64,000 bases of DNA from Cordilura impudica (GCA_963682025.1 OY821517.1:19914548-19978547); one strand, 5' to 3'; positions 42,778 through 54,809 are shown, counted from the first letter of the stretch. Translations and numbers: made by a program. Notes: generated by a model not told the origin, from the letters alone.

Positions 42778-44168
42778 ATGAGTTCGTCGCGAAATAATTG
42801 TACAAACAACCCGAATGCATTTTGCTACATTTGTGGGGAATATGCTCAAGAAAATAGAAAGCAAAATATCACCGACATGGTAAAGCAATTGTACTTGGAG
42901 TATTTTGGAATATCGATTACCAATCAAGAGAAGCCTTGGGTTTCTCATAAAGTTTGTAAAAATTGCGTAGAATCATTACGACTGTGGAAAAATGATGAAA
43001 AACGCAGTTTGAAGTTCGGTGTGCCTATGTTGTGTAGGGAACCAAAAAATCATTATAATGATTGCTATTTCTGTATGGTAAATATAAATAGATTCAATCG
43101 ATTCAAGAAGAAGAAGTGGGAGTATCCCAATTTGAGATCTGCTAAGCGGCCTTTACCACATAGCGATGTCATTACAATATTAGTGCAATATGAAGATGAA
43201 ATGGAAGCAGTTGGTAGCAGTGAAAGTGAGTATGAAGTAGATATTGAAAAATCTCACCGATTCTCACAAGAAGAACTCAGCGATTTGATACGTGACCTCA
43301 GTCTCTCAAAGGAAGCTGCTGAACTTTTAGCATCCAGACTAAAAGAAAAAAATTGCTTACAGCCAGTAACTAAAATAACTTTTTATCGGACAAGAGACGA
43401 GGGCTTTCAATAATATTCCTGAACTTTTTCGTAAAATGGGAATGGAATTTATTCCAGAGGACTGGCGCCTTTTCATTGACAGCTCTACTAGAAGCTTTAA
43501 AAGTGTGTTATTGCACAATGGTAACATATATGGCTGTATCCAAATTGCTAACTCTACAAAACCTAAGGAACAATACGAAAATGTCAAAAAGGTATTAGAA
43601 AAGATCTGCTATCATCAACGTCAGTTATCTGTTTGCGTTGATCTAAAAATGGTGAACTTCTTGCTTGGGCAGCAAAGTGGATATACCAAAAATCCTTGTT
43701 TTATCTGCTTGTGGGATAGTAGAGCGAAGCAAGATCACTGGAAACAAGTGACCTGGCCATTAAGAAAAAGCCTGGTTGTAGGTGCTGCAAACATCATTAA
43801 TGCGCCCATGGTGGACAGGGAAAAAATAATTTTACCACCGCTACATATTAAGCTGGGGCTTAAGAAACAGTTTGTTAAGGCTTTGGACAAACACGGTAAT
43901 TGCTTCGCATACATTTGTAAGTCGTTCCCTGGATTAAGTATTGAGAAATTAAAAGCTGGAATATTTGATGGCCCTAGATAGATTTGCATATAATCTTGGC
44001 GATTTTAGCGAAGAACAAGGAGAGAGGTTCCATCAAGATATAAGAGTTATGGAGGAAAGGTATCAAGGCAGATGTGACAGACACATGATGGCTGACTACT
44101 GTTGGTCCATTCAGCGTGATTGTTCTGACAGTTCCCATAAAAGAAAATCTAATAAAAAAATATTTTAA
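42778..44168 (+). pseudogene. Family C transposase-like gene, copy 2, with internal deletion
   Basis: Frame one (ATG 42778) runs about 212 codons. The N-terminal Cys-rich domain has CYICGEYAQENRK, then CKNCVESLRLW and CYFCMVNINRF; next come YPNLRSAKRPLPHS, an acidic stretch and ELSDLIRDLSLSKEAAELLA. A frameshift near 43405 moves to DWRLFIDSSTRSFKSVLLHN, GYTKNPCFICLWDSR, LPPLHIKLGLKKQFVKALDK and EKLKAGIFDGP (to 43977). There about 80 residues of the family are lost, and the frame resumes as FAYNLGDFSEEQGERFHQDI, MEERYQGR and MMADYCWSIQRD, ending at 44168. The deletion point coincides with the start of the right inverted arm, so deletion and arm formation may be one event. Catalytic residues are not established for this family. 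Confidence 0.7.
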
Positions 44169-44944
44169 TAACTTTTTGTTCATTTTATTACCATTAGGTA
44201 AAGAATATAATTTATATCTTGTTTTAACTGTCATATGAATAGGCTGCAAACTTATGGTTTTTAAATATATGAATTGTACACCAAAAAAAAAATTTTTTTT
44301 AAGTCGAAATTTAATTACAAAAGGTTCTAAAATTTCATATAATTGGTTTATACAAAATGACATACATATATACAAATTTTGGACTTTTTCCTTTCAAAAT
44401 TGGCTTTGATATTTAAAATCGGACTTCTTCTTATATTTAAATTTTTTTTTCAAAAAAAAAACCCTAAAATTTTTTTAAATTTTTACTTTGAGCGACTATA
44501 TTTACCAAAGTTTTTGAGATATTTATACACACTTAAATTTAAAAAATAGGGTAGGCAAGTAGGCTTAAACTGTGTAAAGGGCTTTCTTTCTGCAGCTATG
44601 TCTACTAATTTTAAAATTTTTTATTGAAATAATCGGTTGGGAAATGCAAAAAGATATACTCATGAATTGTGCAAAATCTAGAGCCAATTTGAATAAACTG
44701 GTTGCAGATTCGAAATCAGCAACCTCGAATTATTTTAAGTCCACTCCAAAGTTGTGCAACATATTAGTTTTGTTTTTTTTTTTTTTGCAGAGCTGTGTTA
44801 TATATCAGACGCTCTGTGTTGAATCGTGAATTGTTAAAATTGATTAACATACCTTTAGAATCATTTAAATATTCATATTTTTTTTATATACATAGATCAA
44901 AAAAAAAAAATCGGAAGACAAAAATTTAATGAAAAAATAATAAT

Positions 44945-44986
44945 TATAGAATTTGCACTCGAATTCCGAGTGATGGGCTATACTAG
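44945..44986 (+). repeat. Helitron-like 3' end remnant
   Basis: TTTGCACTCGAATTCCGAGT hairpin segment, then GATGGGCTATA and CTAG at 44983-44986 followed by T. Only the terminus of the element is recognisable. Confidence 0.5.
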
Positions 44987-45109
44987 TATATATAAATAGT
45001 TCAAGGATTTGTACTTTTTCTTCTTATTAATTAATAGTAATTTACAAAATTATATACATATACACATATAATACTATTGGAGGTAAAATTTAAAAAAAAA
45101 AAACCTATT

Positions 45110-45640
45110 TGAACCTTTTTTTTTATTTAATAGAATCCGCTTAATTCATTAATATAGGCGCATTCAGAACAAGAGCATCTGGAATAAAAGTTTGTAGTCA
45201 GTTTGTTTAACCTAGAAACAACAAGATTTATATTCAAAATTGTGTGGAGCCTTAGTGTTGACAAAAACCATGGAAGATTATATATAAGATTGAGTAATTT
45301 GTTTTGTGCGATTTGAAGTTTTTTAATATGACAAGCTGCACTTTTAGCCCAAGTAAAATATTAGGGCATGCAAAATTTGTTTGAATATTAATCTTTTGTT
45401 TTCTATACTTACAGTACACTTTCGGTTTATAAAAGGATAAAGACCGCGATGTACCGTACTTGCTCTTTAAATATAATTTTTGGATCAAGAATTATTACTA
45501 AATATTTTAGCTTTTGTTCCAATGGAACTTTCGTATAAAAATAAATAATATTTCTTTGCGGAATATAACAAGATTTTCTTTTTCTTGCAATATATATACC
45601 TGTGGTCACAAGCATTAACCGCCTAAGTCGAAAATCATGC
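45110..45640 (-). pseudogene. Jockey-type reverse transcriptase thumb fragment
   Basis: The minus strand gives LEQKLKYLVIILDPKIIFKE (about 45505-45565) and, in the next frame, TNFACPNILLGLKVQ and KNFKSHKTNYSILYIIFHGF (about 45265-45345). This is the post-catalytic KYLGxxLD and YACPxWG block of Jockey-clade elements in frameshifted form. No YADD motif remains. It lies beside MITE-like sequence with repeated ACTTAGGTC motifs (45615-45840). Confidence 0.5.
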
Positions 45641-46178
45641 TTTCAAGGAAAATAACTGTTTATATAATAGTAATGGGGCTTCATTACGACTTAGGTCAGT
45701 ATGTTTTCATTAACAACTTTTTATTAAACAGTGTTAGAGAAATGGGGAGTTCACGTAAATACAAAGCGTTTTAAGTAGAATATGAAAGCATACATAACTC
45801 AATTCGCTCTTAAGTCGACTTAGGTCGACACAGATAGAATAGTTACAATCAATTTGCTATTGCCTTAGTAGAACTATTTGTTGAAATCACAAATATTTAA
45901 GAGCCAGTCATTTCATAATACGTTTAATTTAGCTCCGTGTATTGATGATAAGAGAATTGTGTTTAAATGGTAGGTAATGAAGAGAACCTATTGCATTTGA
46001 AAATTTTAATGAATTGCAATAGAAATAATTGCTACCTAATTAAATTTTTCAGGGTGTAACGGAATTCATATCAATAAATTTTCCGTGTGTAAAAAAACTT
46101 AAATTATTTTTTTTAGAAATGCAGACCTTTGGAATTTTGAAGTCCTTTTCTAAGGAAATGTCACTCGATCTGATATAT
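45615..46178. other. Region with repeated CGACTTAGGTC motifs
   Basis: AACCGCCTAAGTCG (45617), TACGACTTAGGTCAG (45683) and AAGTCGACTTAGGTCGAC (45812) resemble the ends and interior of the element at 46179, so this may be a diverged relative. No gene is seen. Confidence 0.35.
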
Positions 46179-46903
46179 CTCTAGTTTTCTAGAATAACCG
46201 CGTAAGTCAAAAAATCAAAATGTTAAATAAATATAAAGTTTTTAGTGCTTTTTATTTAACAGTCCTGTAGATATGGCCAATAAATACTTTATATAAAATT
46301 TTGAGTTAAAAATCTTCAGAGGAATAGATCCTAGAGAAGGACGAAAAACAATATGTAAATAACACTTAAAGTGTGTGCAGATAAAACAACTTATGTCGAC
46401 AAACGTCGTTTCTTTGAAAAAGAAAACTACAACCAACCATGTAGACATAAGTTGGTGTTGCTCGAAAAATGGGTTTTTTTGTTAGTCAACAAAAAGTTAA
46501 CGCGACTTAGGATGAGAATATAACAACGGATCAAGAATAATAGCGACAAGAAATAACAAAAATAAACACAAATTTTTATAAGTGGTTATAAACTTAAAAA
46601 TAATCCAAAATTATTTTGAATTTTTTTTTTTTTCATTAATAACAACGTATGTTGCTATGTGTCGTTTTCTGAGAAAATAATTTGTCAGCGATCAAACGTA
46701 GGTTGACATACGTCGATAGTGCTGCAAATTAATTTAATAAACATTTAAGTTACGTCGTTATTTAAAGAAAAAACTCAGAAATGGTCACTAATTTTTTTTT
46801 TTTAATTTAACACATTTAAAGACCATTAAAAATTAATATATTTGGTATCGTTAACTCAAAACTGACAAAAATGGACATACGCGGTTATTCCAGAAAACCA
46901 CAG
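46179..46903. mobile_element. MITE-like element with TTTTCTGGAATAACCGCG ends, copy 1
   Basis: A 725-bp unit. The left end CTCTAGTTTTCTAGAATAAC and the complementary right end CTGTGGTTTTCTGGAATAAC continue as CGCGTAAGTC / CGCGTATGTC. Flanks are ATATAT on both sides. Internal GACATACGTCG and TATGTCGACAAACGTCG motifs recur. The right 340 bases match 63678-64000 in reverse complement. No transposase is present. Confidence 0.65.
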
Positions 46904-47157
46904 ATATATTTTCAGACAGCTATTGTCATGTGTTAAACAAAGATATTTTAGGGGGCCTAACGGTGAGTCGTGGTAATGCTAAAATACTTGATCTAGTTAT
47001 TTTTCGTATTTGCTTTATTAAGTTATTTCATTCCTCTAAGATTTATCGGCGACAAAATTAAGTCACAATGATGATGCTTTTTATGTGTTAGCATTCAAAA
47101 GATTTGTATGACTAAAATACCCATTAAATTATCTTCGCCTGTATTATATATATTGTA
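46904..47157. other. No gene recognised
   Basis: AT-rich sequence between a MITE and a diverged DINE-like copy. Confidence 0.3.
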
Positions 47158-47600
47158 CTATTATTATATCCTCTACACCAATGTGCAGAGGGCATATATA
47201 GGTTTGCCATCCCGTTTGTAATGCATCTAAACATACATTTGCGACCCCACAAAGTACATATATTATTGATCCTTATAACAACTAGTACCAATATATCGAT
47301 GTTCGTCTGTCCGTATGCCTGTCGGAATCCCGCTCATTCACAACATGAAACATTAAAGTTATGATAATATTGGTTGCCATTGAGCAGGTTGGTATTCAAA
47401 ATAGAGTCAACCGCGCATCACTATGCCGAGCTATGTCCGAAAAGATGAAGACACCTCTAAAAAATATGAAAAATTCCATGTGTTTATCAAGTTTTCTTAT
47501 TGTTACTTTTTAAAATATTTTGTTAAATAAGTCCAGATACTATTGTAAACGTAAAATCGATGTGTAGGGTATCAAAGAATCGGCACAGCCGAATTATTAT
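47158..47600. repeat. Diverged DINE-1-like element
   Basis: ATATCCTCTACACCAATGTG at one end, a GTTCGTCTGTCCGTATGCC tract in the middle, and GGGTATCAAAGAATCGG with the short palindrome TCGGCACAGCCGA at the other end. This is the layout of DINE-1-type elements in other flies and is a different subfamily from copies A-I. Confidence 0.6.
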
Positions 47601-48353
47601 TATTATTATTTATTATTATTTTTTTTTCAAAACCACAGTCTTTTTTTGTTTTTGTCTTTCCAAATCTTATAAGATACTGATAAACATTATCTTAATATGA
47701 TGATGGATTTTTCGTGACTGAATTGTGGTAATGCGAGTTACATTCACTTAATGTATGAGACTATGTGTTTTTTTTTTTTCTTTAACATTTCGTGTTCATT
47801 GCTGAATTTTTCCTTTTTTTTTTTTTGGACATCTTACAATGACAACGGCCCACATTTTTCTGGTATACAAACATATGTGCTTCCACAAGCATCAGCATGA
47901 TCATCAGATTTTTATGCCGAACATTGTTATTATTTGATTTCAATGTATATTCTTTCGCTTATATTTGCTGAATATTATAAAATCACGTAAATCGTAGGTA
48001 TTTTAGGGATATTTGTTACTGCTACGTTTAGGTGTTGGCCTTGACTTTTATGTCGTACAAAAGAAGCGGAGTGTAAATGAATTTGTGTATGTTATCTGTT
48101 CGTTCATAGTAGAACTTGTAATGCTATGCACCATAATTTGTTCATTTGCCAAAAATTATATCTATATATATACAGATATCCACACGTATATATATATATT
48201 TATATTTTATCATTTCACTTCACAAATGGCGTAGAAATGCAATAAAAATCATGTTAAAATAAAGTAAGAATAATGTCTTAAAATAAATATACTCTTTATA
48301 TGAACTTACTCCCAAAAAAGGAAATACATAATACATAATACAAAAAAGTGTGT

Positions 48354-48354
<1 letters not shown>

Positions 48355-48393
<39 letters not shown>
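48355..48393. repeat. (GT)n microsatellite
   Basis: About 17 GT units after GTGTCTCT. The flanks AAGTGTGTCT repeat on both sides (48346 and 48415). Confidence 0.9.
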
Positions 48394-48396
<3 letters not shown>

Positions 48397-49123
48397 TATA
48401 TAAGCAGTACCAAAAAAGTGTGTCTTAAAGAAATATATAAGAGTAATATTATCATTTTGTAGTCTATAAAAAGAAATAAAAAGTAAATGATGATAAAGTG
48501 TAGTACGGCTTATAATCTTATTAAAATAAAAAAAAATAAATATATATGTATATATATATATAAAATAATCTAATAAGTACCAATTCCTGTAAACTCTTAT
48601 TTAAGCATTTGAAATTTAAAACCCATTTGCAACAATCATTAAATGAACGGAAATTCAAACACTTTAATAGCTTTGATGGCAGATAATTCGAGTCAGCCTA
48701 AAAGAAGGCTTAGCTTAAAAAAAAACGTAGGGAAGTTATACATAGTCGACAATTTAAATGGTAATCAATTATCGTAAAAATAAGTGTATGTATTATGTAT
48801 TTTTTAATGGGGACCAATATAGTAATAGCTTAGTAGAAAAACCTGCTAAGTCCATTTTTTATTGAAATTGGTTCTTTACATCAATTACAACAAAAAAAGT
48901 TACCATTATGTCATTATCACTTGTTGTTATGCATTGGTACGAAAATCTGCTATGTCCACAAAACAGCAAAAACAAACAAGAAAATGTGCTAAGTACAGCA
49001 GAATAAATGGATTTATTTTTTCTATTTAGTTTGCTTAATCGAATTGATTGCAATTTTGATATTTTGTTAATTAGACAAAGGAGTGCTTACAATTTGGTGA
49101 AAAATTAGCTCATTAGTTTAACT
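48394..49123. other. AT-rich DNA with no recognised gene
   Basis: Contains a TATATATGTATATATA tract near 48540-48560. No coding signal is seen. Confidence 0.35.
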
Positions 49124-49790
49124 CTAGCAGATTCCAGCGCTCGAAATTCGAGTTCAATTTCTAGGCAGCTTTATTTTTCGGGATTAAGGGAAGCGCTTGG
49201 TAAAAATGGGAAAATGCATGCTAAATTATGGGAAAATGCCTGTTAAGTCTATAGGAGATGCATGCCAAATGGTAAAAATGCATGTCAAAAATGGCAAAAT
49301 GTTTGCTAAATTTGGGCAAATTTATGTGAAAATGCATGCTAAAAATGGGAATTTTTCTGTTAAAAATGAGAAAAATTTGCATGCTAAATGTAGGAAATTG
49401 CGTGCTAAATGTAAGAAAATTGCATGCTGAATTAAGAAAAATGATTTTCAAAGCAGCAAATAAAAAAAGTCTTTCGAAAAAACAAAAACATGCACATGAC
49501 ATGCATTTTTACCATTTAGCATGTATTTCCTATAGACTGAACAGGCATTTTCCCATAATTTAGCATGCATTTTCCCATTTCTGTACAGCAAAACCAATAC
49601 TCTCTTATTTTTCAACTTAGCCAATTCACAAACCAACACTTTTATGGTTTACTATTATTGTGAATGAAGAGGAGGAACTCATTAACAAACACATTAACAA
49701 ATTTAATAAGCACAAACTTAGCATATGTACAATTTTATGTATGTGTTAGTAGCAACTTTAAATGCACTCAATGTGTAAATATAAAGAAAT
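49124..49790 (-). repeat. Helitron-like element, subfamily 1, split by a foldback element
   Basis: Starts with CTAGCAGATTCCAGCGC and the perfect hairpin CTCGAAATTCGAG, and continues to CTTTATTTTTC (49179). It resumes after the insert at 49605 as TTATTTTTCAACTTAGCCA and goes on through AACACTTTTATGG and ACACATTAACAAATTT. Confidence 0.7.
49180..49604. mobile_element. Foldback element with about 85-bp arms and 9-bp duplication
   Basis: A 425-bp insert flanked by TTATTTTTC (49171-49179 and 49605-49613). The arms ATGGGAAAATGCATGC...CTATAGGAGATGCATGCC (49206-49290) are mirrored by 49488-49578. The centre repeats AAATGCATGCTAAA-like units about eight times. A nine-base duplication fits Mutator-like elements; no transposase is present. 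Confidence 0.75.
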
Positions 49791-49899
49791 ATAAATAAAG
49801 ATTATTTTAATACAAAAATTAAAAAAAAAAAACATTAACAACAGTTAAGAAAGTAAAGTCGCGCTATACAGACTAAAAAATGTTCCCGATTAATGCTTA

Positions 49900-50270
49900 C
49901 TAGCAGATACCAGCCCTTAAAATTCGAGTGCACAGGTATGGTATCCTAAACGTATGCTAATCAATTTTAGCCGATTCACAATTCAACACTTTTTATTGTC
50001 ATTATTGTCATTATTAGTTTATGTCCAAAATTATTTTTCAATTCAACACAGGGCTTTTTGCAAACACATTAACAACTTTTGTAAACATTCACACAGCATT
50101 GTATAATTTTATGTATGTGTTAGTAGCCACTTTCAATGCATTTTACTTCAAATAAATGTAAAAATCTTGTGGAGAGCTAAAAAGAAATACCTTTCAAATG
50201 AGGGATGTTTGGTCAAAATATGTTTAAAACTGATGTACATCGATCACAAGAAATCGCCTTACCTATTAAT
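49900..50270 (-). repeat. Helitron-like element, subfamily 1
   Basis: CTAGCAGATACCAGCCC end with a decayed hairpin (CTTAAAATTCGAG), then GTATGCTAATCAATTTTAGCC and the CAAACACATTAACAAC and TTTATGTATGTGTTAGTAGC blocks, ending near AGAAATCGCCTTACC. A small DINE-like tail fragment (ATCGGTATAA) lies just beyond, at 50315-50362. Confidence 0.6.
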
Positions 50271-50404
50271 ATTATAGTTACACCCAACTTCGATATAGAT
50301 ATACTTAACAAAGGTCGTTAAATCAAATAAGAATGTGATTTAAAGTCGATCGGTATAAGAGGTGTTCCTGTGTAAAGTTTTATTGATCAACATCAACACA
50401 TTAT

Positions 50405-50565
50405 GAAATGTACTTAATAAAGGGTACTTATTTAAAAATATGGTACTTTAAAAAAGGTGCTTTTTTAAAAAAGAGCACTTTAAAAAAAGATTATTTTTTG
50501 AATAAAGGTTACTTTTTTTAAAAGGGGAATTTTGTTTTAAAAGAGGTTTATTTAATTAACTCCTC
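50405..50565. repeat. Degenerate short tandem array, array 3
   Basis: About eight imperfect TTTAAAAAAGGTACTTT-like units related to arrays 1 and 2. Confidence 0.6.
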
Positions 50566-50989
50566 TGTTTGTGATAAGGTCCCTCACTACCTTTTATATT
50601 TTCAAACTCTCACAACTCCTTAACGTTGTATGGGTTGAATATCCAAACCGTACATGTGGTCTAAGAAAAAAGTATGCTGATTCGATTTAAGCTGAAGCCA
50701 GGGAAGTAGCAACTGTATGAAATTCGGTAAATCCTACGAAGAAAGGGCAATGGAAAACAATCACTCTTAAAGAGTTCACTGTATTTTTGGCTATCGAATA
50801 ATGAGCCTGCTATGGAATTGTGGAGCCCTACCCATGCTTCAATATTCAAAGTCGCATTATAATACGACCTATTTATGCTCATCAAAAAATTCATTCACTT
50901 TGATAACGCAAATACGCGAAAACTGCTGCTATTGACGTTGTTTAGTTTCTGTAAATAAGCGAATGACGGGCACTTATTAGCCAACCTAC

Positions 50990-51325
50990 TCCAAGCTGCG
51001 TTTGTGGAGTGTGTGGCCATTTTTGACCCGACATGACAATACTCGCATTCATACTGTGAAGAGTTGGCTTCAGGAGCAGGGCGTGGTCACCATATTCTGT
51101 GGACTTACACATATTGAAAACGTTTGGGGATGGCTAACGCGCAAATTTTATGAAGAGACAGGGCAGTTCTCTACAAAGGAGGAGCTAGTGGATGCAGTAA
51201 AATCAGTCTAATCCGAAATTTCTTTAAATCACATAAAATTTCTCTACTATTCAATGAAAACCCGCATTTTCGACGATGTTTCAAACAAATCAAGTTACAC
51301 AAAATATAAAATACTGTAATATAAT
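50990..51325 (+). pseudogene. Tc1-type transposase C-terminal fragment
   Basis: The frame at 51002-51211 reads LTRHDNTRIHTVKSWLQEQG then THIENVWGWLTRKFYEE; after a stop it continues as SEISLNHIKFLYYSM. HDN holds the second catalytic Asp and IENVWGWL the Glu of the DD34E triad, but the PDLNP block between them is deleted. It lacks the N-terminal DNA-binding region and first Asp. No terminal repeats were found. Confidence 0.7.
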
Positions 51326-51401
51326 GTAAAAATTTAAATATAAATGAAACTAATGAGGTGAGGTTAATCTACGTTAACACAAAAAAACATTAATTTTGGT
51401 A

Positions 51402-51637
51402 CTGGGGCCAAATCACCGCATTTGTTATCGAAATTTTTCGATCGAAATCATTTTTTTATTTTCCAAAATAAAATGTTAAGAATAATTTTTCTTTCTCACA
51501 GTTGAAGAATTATGACCTCTGGTTAAGTAGAAAAGCGATCCGTGGACGAGCGTTTGTCGGTCTTCTTCAAATATTAAACCAAAATATGAAATTTCAATTG
51601 ATTTTACTCGATATCGAATGCGGTGATTTGGCCCCTG
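51402..51637. mobile_element. Short MITE with GGGGCCAAATCACCGCATT ends
   Basis: A 19-bp perfect inverted repeat GGGGCCAAATCACCGCATT (51404-51422) and its complement (51617-51635) enclose 190 bases. The outer bases are CT at the left and TG at the right, so an ancestral CAGGGGCC hAT-like terminus is possible. No clear duplication is seen. Confidence 0.65.
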
Positions 51638-52454
51638 TTTGCGCAAACGCTTGCTAAAATGCTATAAACTTTAACTGACATAATTGGTATTTTCGTCAAT
51701 TAATAAATAGTGCTCAGACTTGCTGCCAACGTTTTCATATTTTTAAAAGAACTAGTGAGATGCTCAAAATTTCTTAACATTTATCCAAAATGTATCTGAG
51801 GCTATTCTATGTTTTGTCCATCACAAAATATTGGAAATTCAAATTTTCTTGTTCATAATGGTACATAATGGTTATAGATTCTATAACATCTAAAATATAT
51901 GTTTAAGGCGATTGGTTGGTAAAAATATATTTATGTAGAATTGATAAAGGATACATTTTTCCAATGACAGTTTCCAATTTTGGACAACATTAAATGGTTC
52001 TTGGAGAAGTTAAAATCAAAATTTGTTTTGTAGAAATTTTTGATCGACTGTCAAATCTTTTTTACGACTACTCTAGATATTTCCGTCATATAGTAGAGTT
52101 TCTAATCGAGTTGTAGTTATTACTTCTTTATTGTAATATATAGTCCATTGCACAAATTATTGGCCATTCTTTGTATCTTATATCTTCTGAGATGCTTTTA
52201 ATTATTGGCCTATTAGTTTATTTTATAAATACTAAACTCTCGCGATATGTAGCCATGTCCATTGAAAAGGAGGATGTTTTTGTTTTGGAAAAAGAACACC
52301 ATGCTAATAATCTAATTTTGGAATCTTTGAGTGAAGAAAGTTGACGAAGTTATGGCCGAATGTAAAAGTCGGAAACTTAAGACCAGAAAATTACTTCTAG
52401 AGTTTTTCTTTTCATTAAATTTTTTTAAAAACATATATCTATAATATTAATAGG

Positions 52455-52804
52455 CTAGGCGATTTATTGGGACCAATGTTTAGTTCTACTGTTTTATCCC
52501 GATTTTGACCAAACGTATATTATTTGAAAGGTATTTCTTTTTAGCGGTTTTGCAGATTTAAAGATTTTTAAATTTTTTCCTTTATTTTGAGTAAATTACA
52601 TTTAAAGTTGCTACTAACACATAAATAAAATTATACATATGCTATGTGTGTTTTATTTAATTTGTTAATGTGTTTGTTAATGAATTTGTTATCTTCATTC
52701 ACAATAATAATAAACCATAAAAGTGTTGGTTTGTGAATTGGCTAAGATGAAGAAAGAAGCTGTCTAGAAATGGCACTCGAATTTGGAGGGCTGGAATCTG
52801 CTAG
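52455..52804 (+). repeat. Helitron-like element, subfamily 1, plus-strand copy
   Basis: Runs from about AGGCTAGGCGATTTATTGGG to the 3' end TGGCACTCGAATTTGGAGGG, then CTGGAATCTGCTAG (CTAG 52801-52804) followed by T. The hairpin has one mismatch. It is collinear with 58199-58550 in reverse. Confidence 0.7.
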
Positions 52805-52999
52805 TAATTAGTAATACCCGTTCTACGATGCCTCTTTTGACGTCTAATGAAAAAAGAAAATCATTTCAATTTGATGCTCTTCTTTAGTTTATCATATCCA
52901 GATAACAAGATGTTCTTATTTCAAATATTTATCCATTATTAGAATTTTTTTAATTTTCTGTTGTATAAGGAAAGACTTAGTTATGGGCGCTGTATTAGT

Positions 53000-53260
53000 T
53001 ACACCCTATTCAACTATGTGGTGAGGGCACAGTGAGTTTGTGCTGATGTTGGGAACTACCAAACATATTTGACCAATACTTATATTTTATTATTTCGATC
53101 GACTCAGTGCTATTTCTTGAGTCCATTTAGCGATGTGCGTCCGTCTGTCCGTCCTTCCGTCTGTCTGCTTCTCTGTCTGTTTTGAGGTAGATGTTTGAAA
53201 TCCTCAGAAGGAACTTTCAGTCTATGGTGACTAAGATTCACCAAACCCATGTACTAAATT
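53000..53260 (-). repeat. Diverged DINE-like fragment
   Basis: TTACACCCTATTCAACTATG, then GAGTTTGTGCTGATGTTGGG, ATATTTGACC, and a CCGTCTGTCCGTCCTTCCG tract near 53139. It matches the first quarter of copies A-I at low identity. Confidence 0.6.
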
Positions 53261-53329
53261 AACACTCCCGTGGTACTGCCTACAGGCATTACTTCGCTTG
53301 AGGTTCTCAATTTCCTCCTACCATTTTTT

Positions 53330-54700
53330 CAGTATTGAGTTGCCATTAGGGCCTTGCGGGTCTTCTCTACTGCTCGCAGTGCCTCGCGTACTATTCTAAT
53401 GGATTTTTGTAGCTGCCAGCCAGTTTTTCCGATCGCAGTATCGAGTTCAAAATGTTCTGGATTGTTAAGTTCTCCAGTTGTGCTCGTTGGTCGTCAATTC
53501 GTGGGTACATGAATATTACTTGCTCCGAATTTTCAATCCAATGAAGACATTGTGGAAACTTCGGTAAGCTATCGTTTCCAAGGCGACATGGGTAGCTCCT
53601 GTAACCTCCGTGTCTAGTTAGGAATTGTATCAGATTGTAGTTGGTCACACCGTGACTATGATTTATCCTTTGATCGATGTCTGGAATCAACTTAAGAGTC
53701 CATTAGCCTTTAGATAAATTTTCACTCCTTCTTTGCCATTTAACCATGGAGTTATCTCTTTCAGCCATTCGTATGGCTCGTCCCGGAATGGCCGGAGTTT
53801 CTCTCCTTGCCTCTTATACCTCCAGTAGCTTCTTTGCTGCTATATCTATTGGATGATTCCCACTACAACGCTAGCAATTTCCAATGATATATTGCGATAT
53901 CTGCAACACACTTTTAAAAAGCTTCTTCTGAAGATGTACACCATGTCCTTGTTATCTGTATTTATAAGAGCTCCCTCCCACACCGGTGATACACAGAGTA
54001 GGATCGAGTTCATCAGACGTAAGACTAATAGTACTCGACTCTGCCGAGGCCCTCTTTCGTTTGGCACCATCCCGGCTAAAGCATTCATGACATCAGTTTC
54101 CTTTTTGGCACGTCAAGTCCATATGCAGTCGTCGATCGTTATGCCAAGGTACTCAATAGCCCTTGATGAGGTTCTTTTGCAACTACCGACTTGAATCTTT
54201 AGGGTTACTTTCCCCCTTTTTTCACTTATAATAAAAGCTTCGGTCTTGCGTTCCGTTTGACCCAGACGCATTGTATCCAGCCAAATTTTTGTCATTACAA
54301 AGACTTCGTTCACATATAGCTGGACTTCCTCTAGAAAAACCTACAATTGACGCTTCCTCCTTGAGAAACTTCTGCCATAACGACATATGACTCTGTATTC
54401 CTGTCAGTTTCTCAAGTAATCTGAGATATTTATGTTCCGCAATGACTATACAATATGCTCCTATCACGCTGAATTAAAAGCATTACTTAAGCCCAAAGTA
54501 ATAATGCCACAACATTTCCTGGCAGCGTTTTTTCCTTGAATTATCCACCGCCAAACTAATTGCAAAGTTTTTCGCATCGAACGTAGACTTTTCCTTTTGG
54601 GAACCATGCTATCTTTGCGATATACCTCCCACTTCCTCGACAGTGGTTGGCATTATGTTATACATAATCTACTTCAGACACTTCCCTATTGTAGCCAAGA
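53330..54700 (-). pseudogene. R1-type non-LTR retrotransposon fragment: late RT and C-terminal tail
   Basis: The minus strand, 5' to 3': ERKTEAFIISEKRGKVTLKI, AIEYLGITIDD (about 54130-54250), LAGMVPNERGPRQSR and LRLMNSILLCVSPVWEGALI (about 53960-54080). After a gap come TNYNLIQFLTRHGGYRSYPC, SEQVIFMYPRID (about 53500-53640) and a Trp-poor tail to about 53340. This is the GLxLAxxKTE, YLGVxID, PRxSRR and tail-knuckle order of R1-clade elements. The Cys/His knuckle is damaged and several frameshifts are present. The endonuclease and catalytic RT motifs are missing. Confidence 0.65.
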
Positions 54701-54809
54701 GGCATACAGGAGGTATACGACTCAGGTCCTCCTAGTATTTTCCCGGCTATGTGATCGGGATAGCTTTATATTTCTTCCACTTCAACATTTTATTATTTTT
54801 AAAAAGAAA

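Larger units (their letters stand above)
39247..44797 (+). mobile_element. Family C DNA transposon with long inverted arms, invaded by hAT
   Basis: The ends are CACTGCTCTACAAAAA (39247) and, complementary, CACAGCTCTGCAAAAA (44797), flanked by TTA on both sides (39244-39246 and 44798-44800). Its arms are near-identical inverted repeats of about 820 bases: the left arm is 39247-39942 plus 42547-42650, the right arm 43973-44797. Both arms include the C-terminal coding of the transposase, so the left arm is an inverted duplicate of the gene end. Without the hAT the element is about 2.95 kb. A CAC(T/A)G start with a 3-bp duplication fits the CACTA/Mirage/Chapaev group; that placement is inference. 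Confidence 0.7.
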
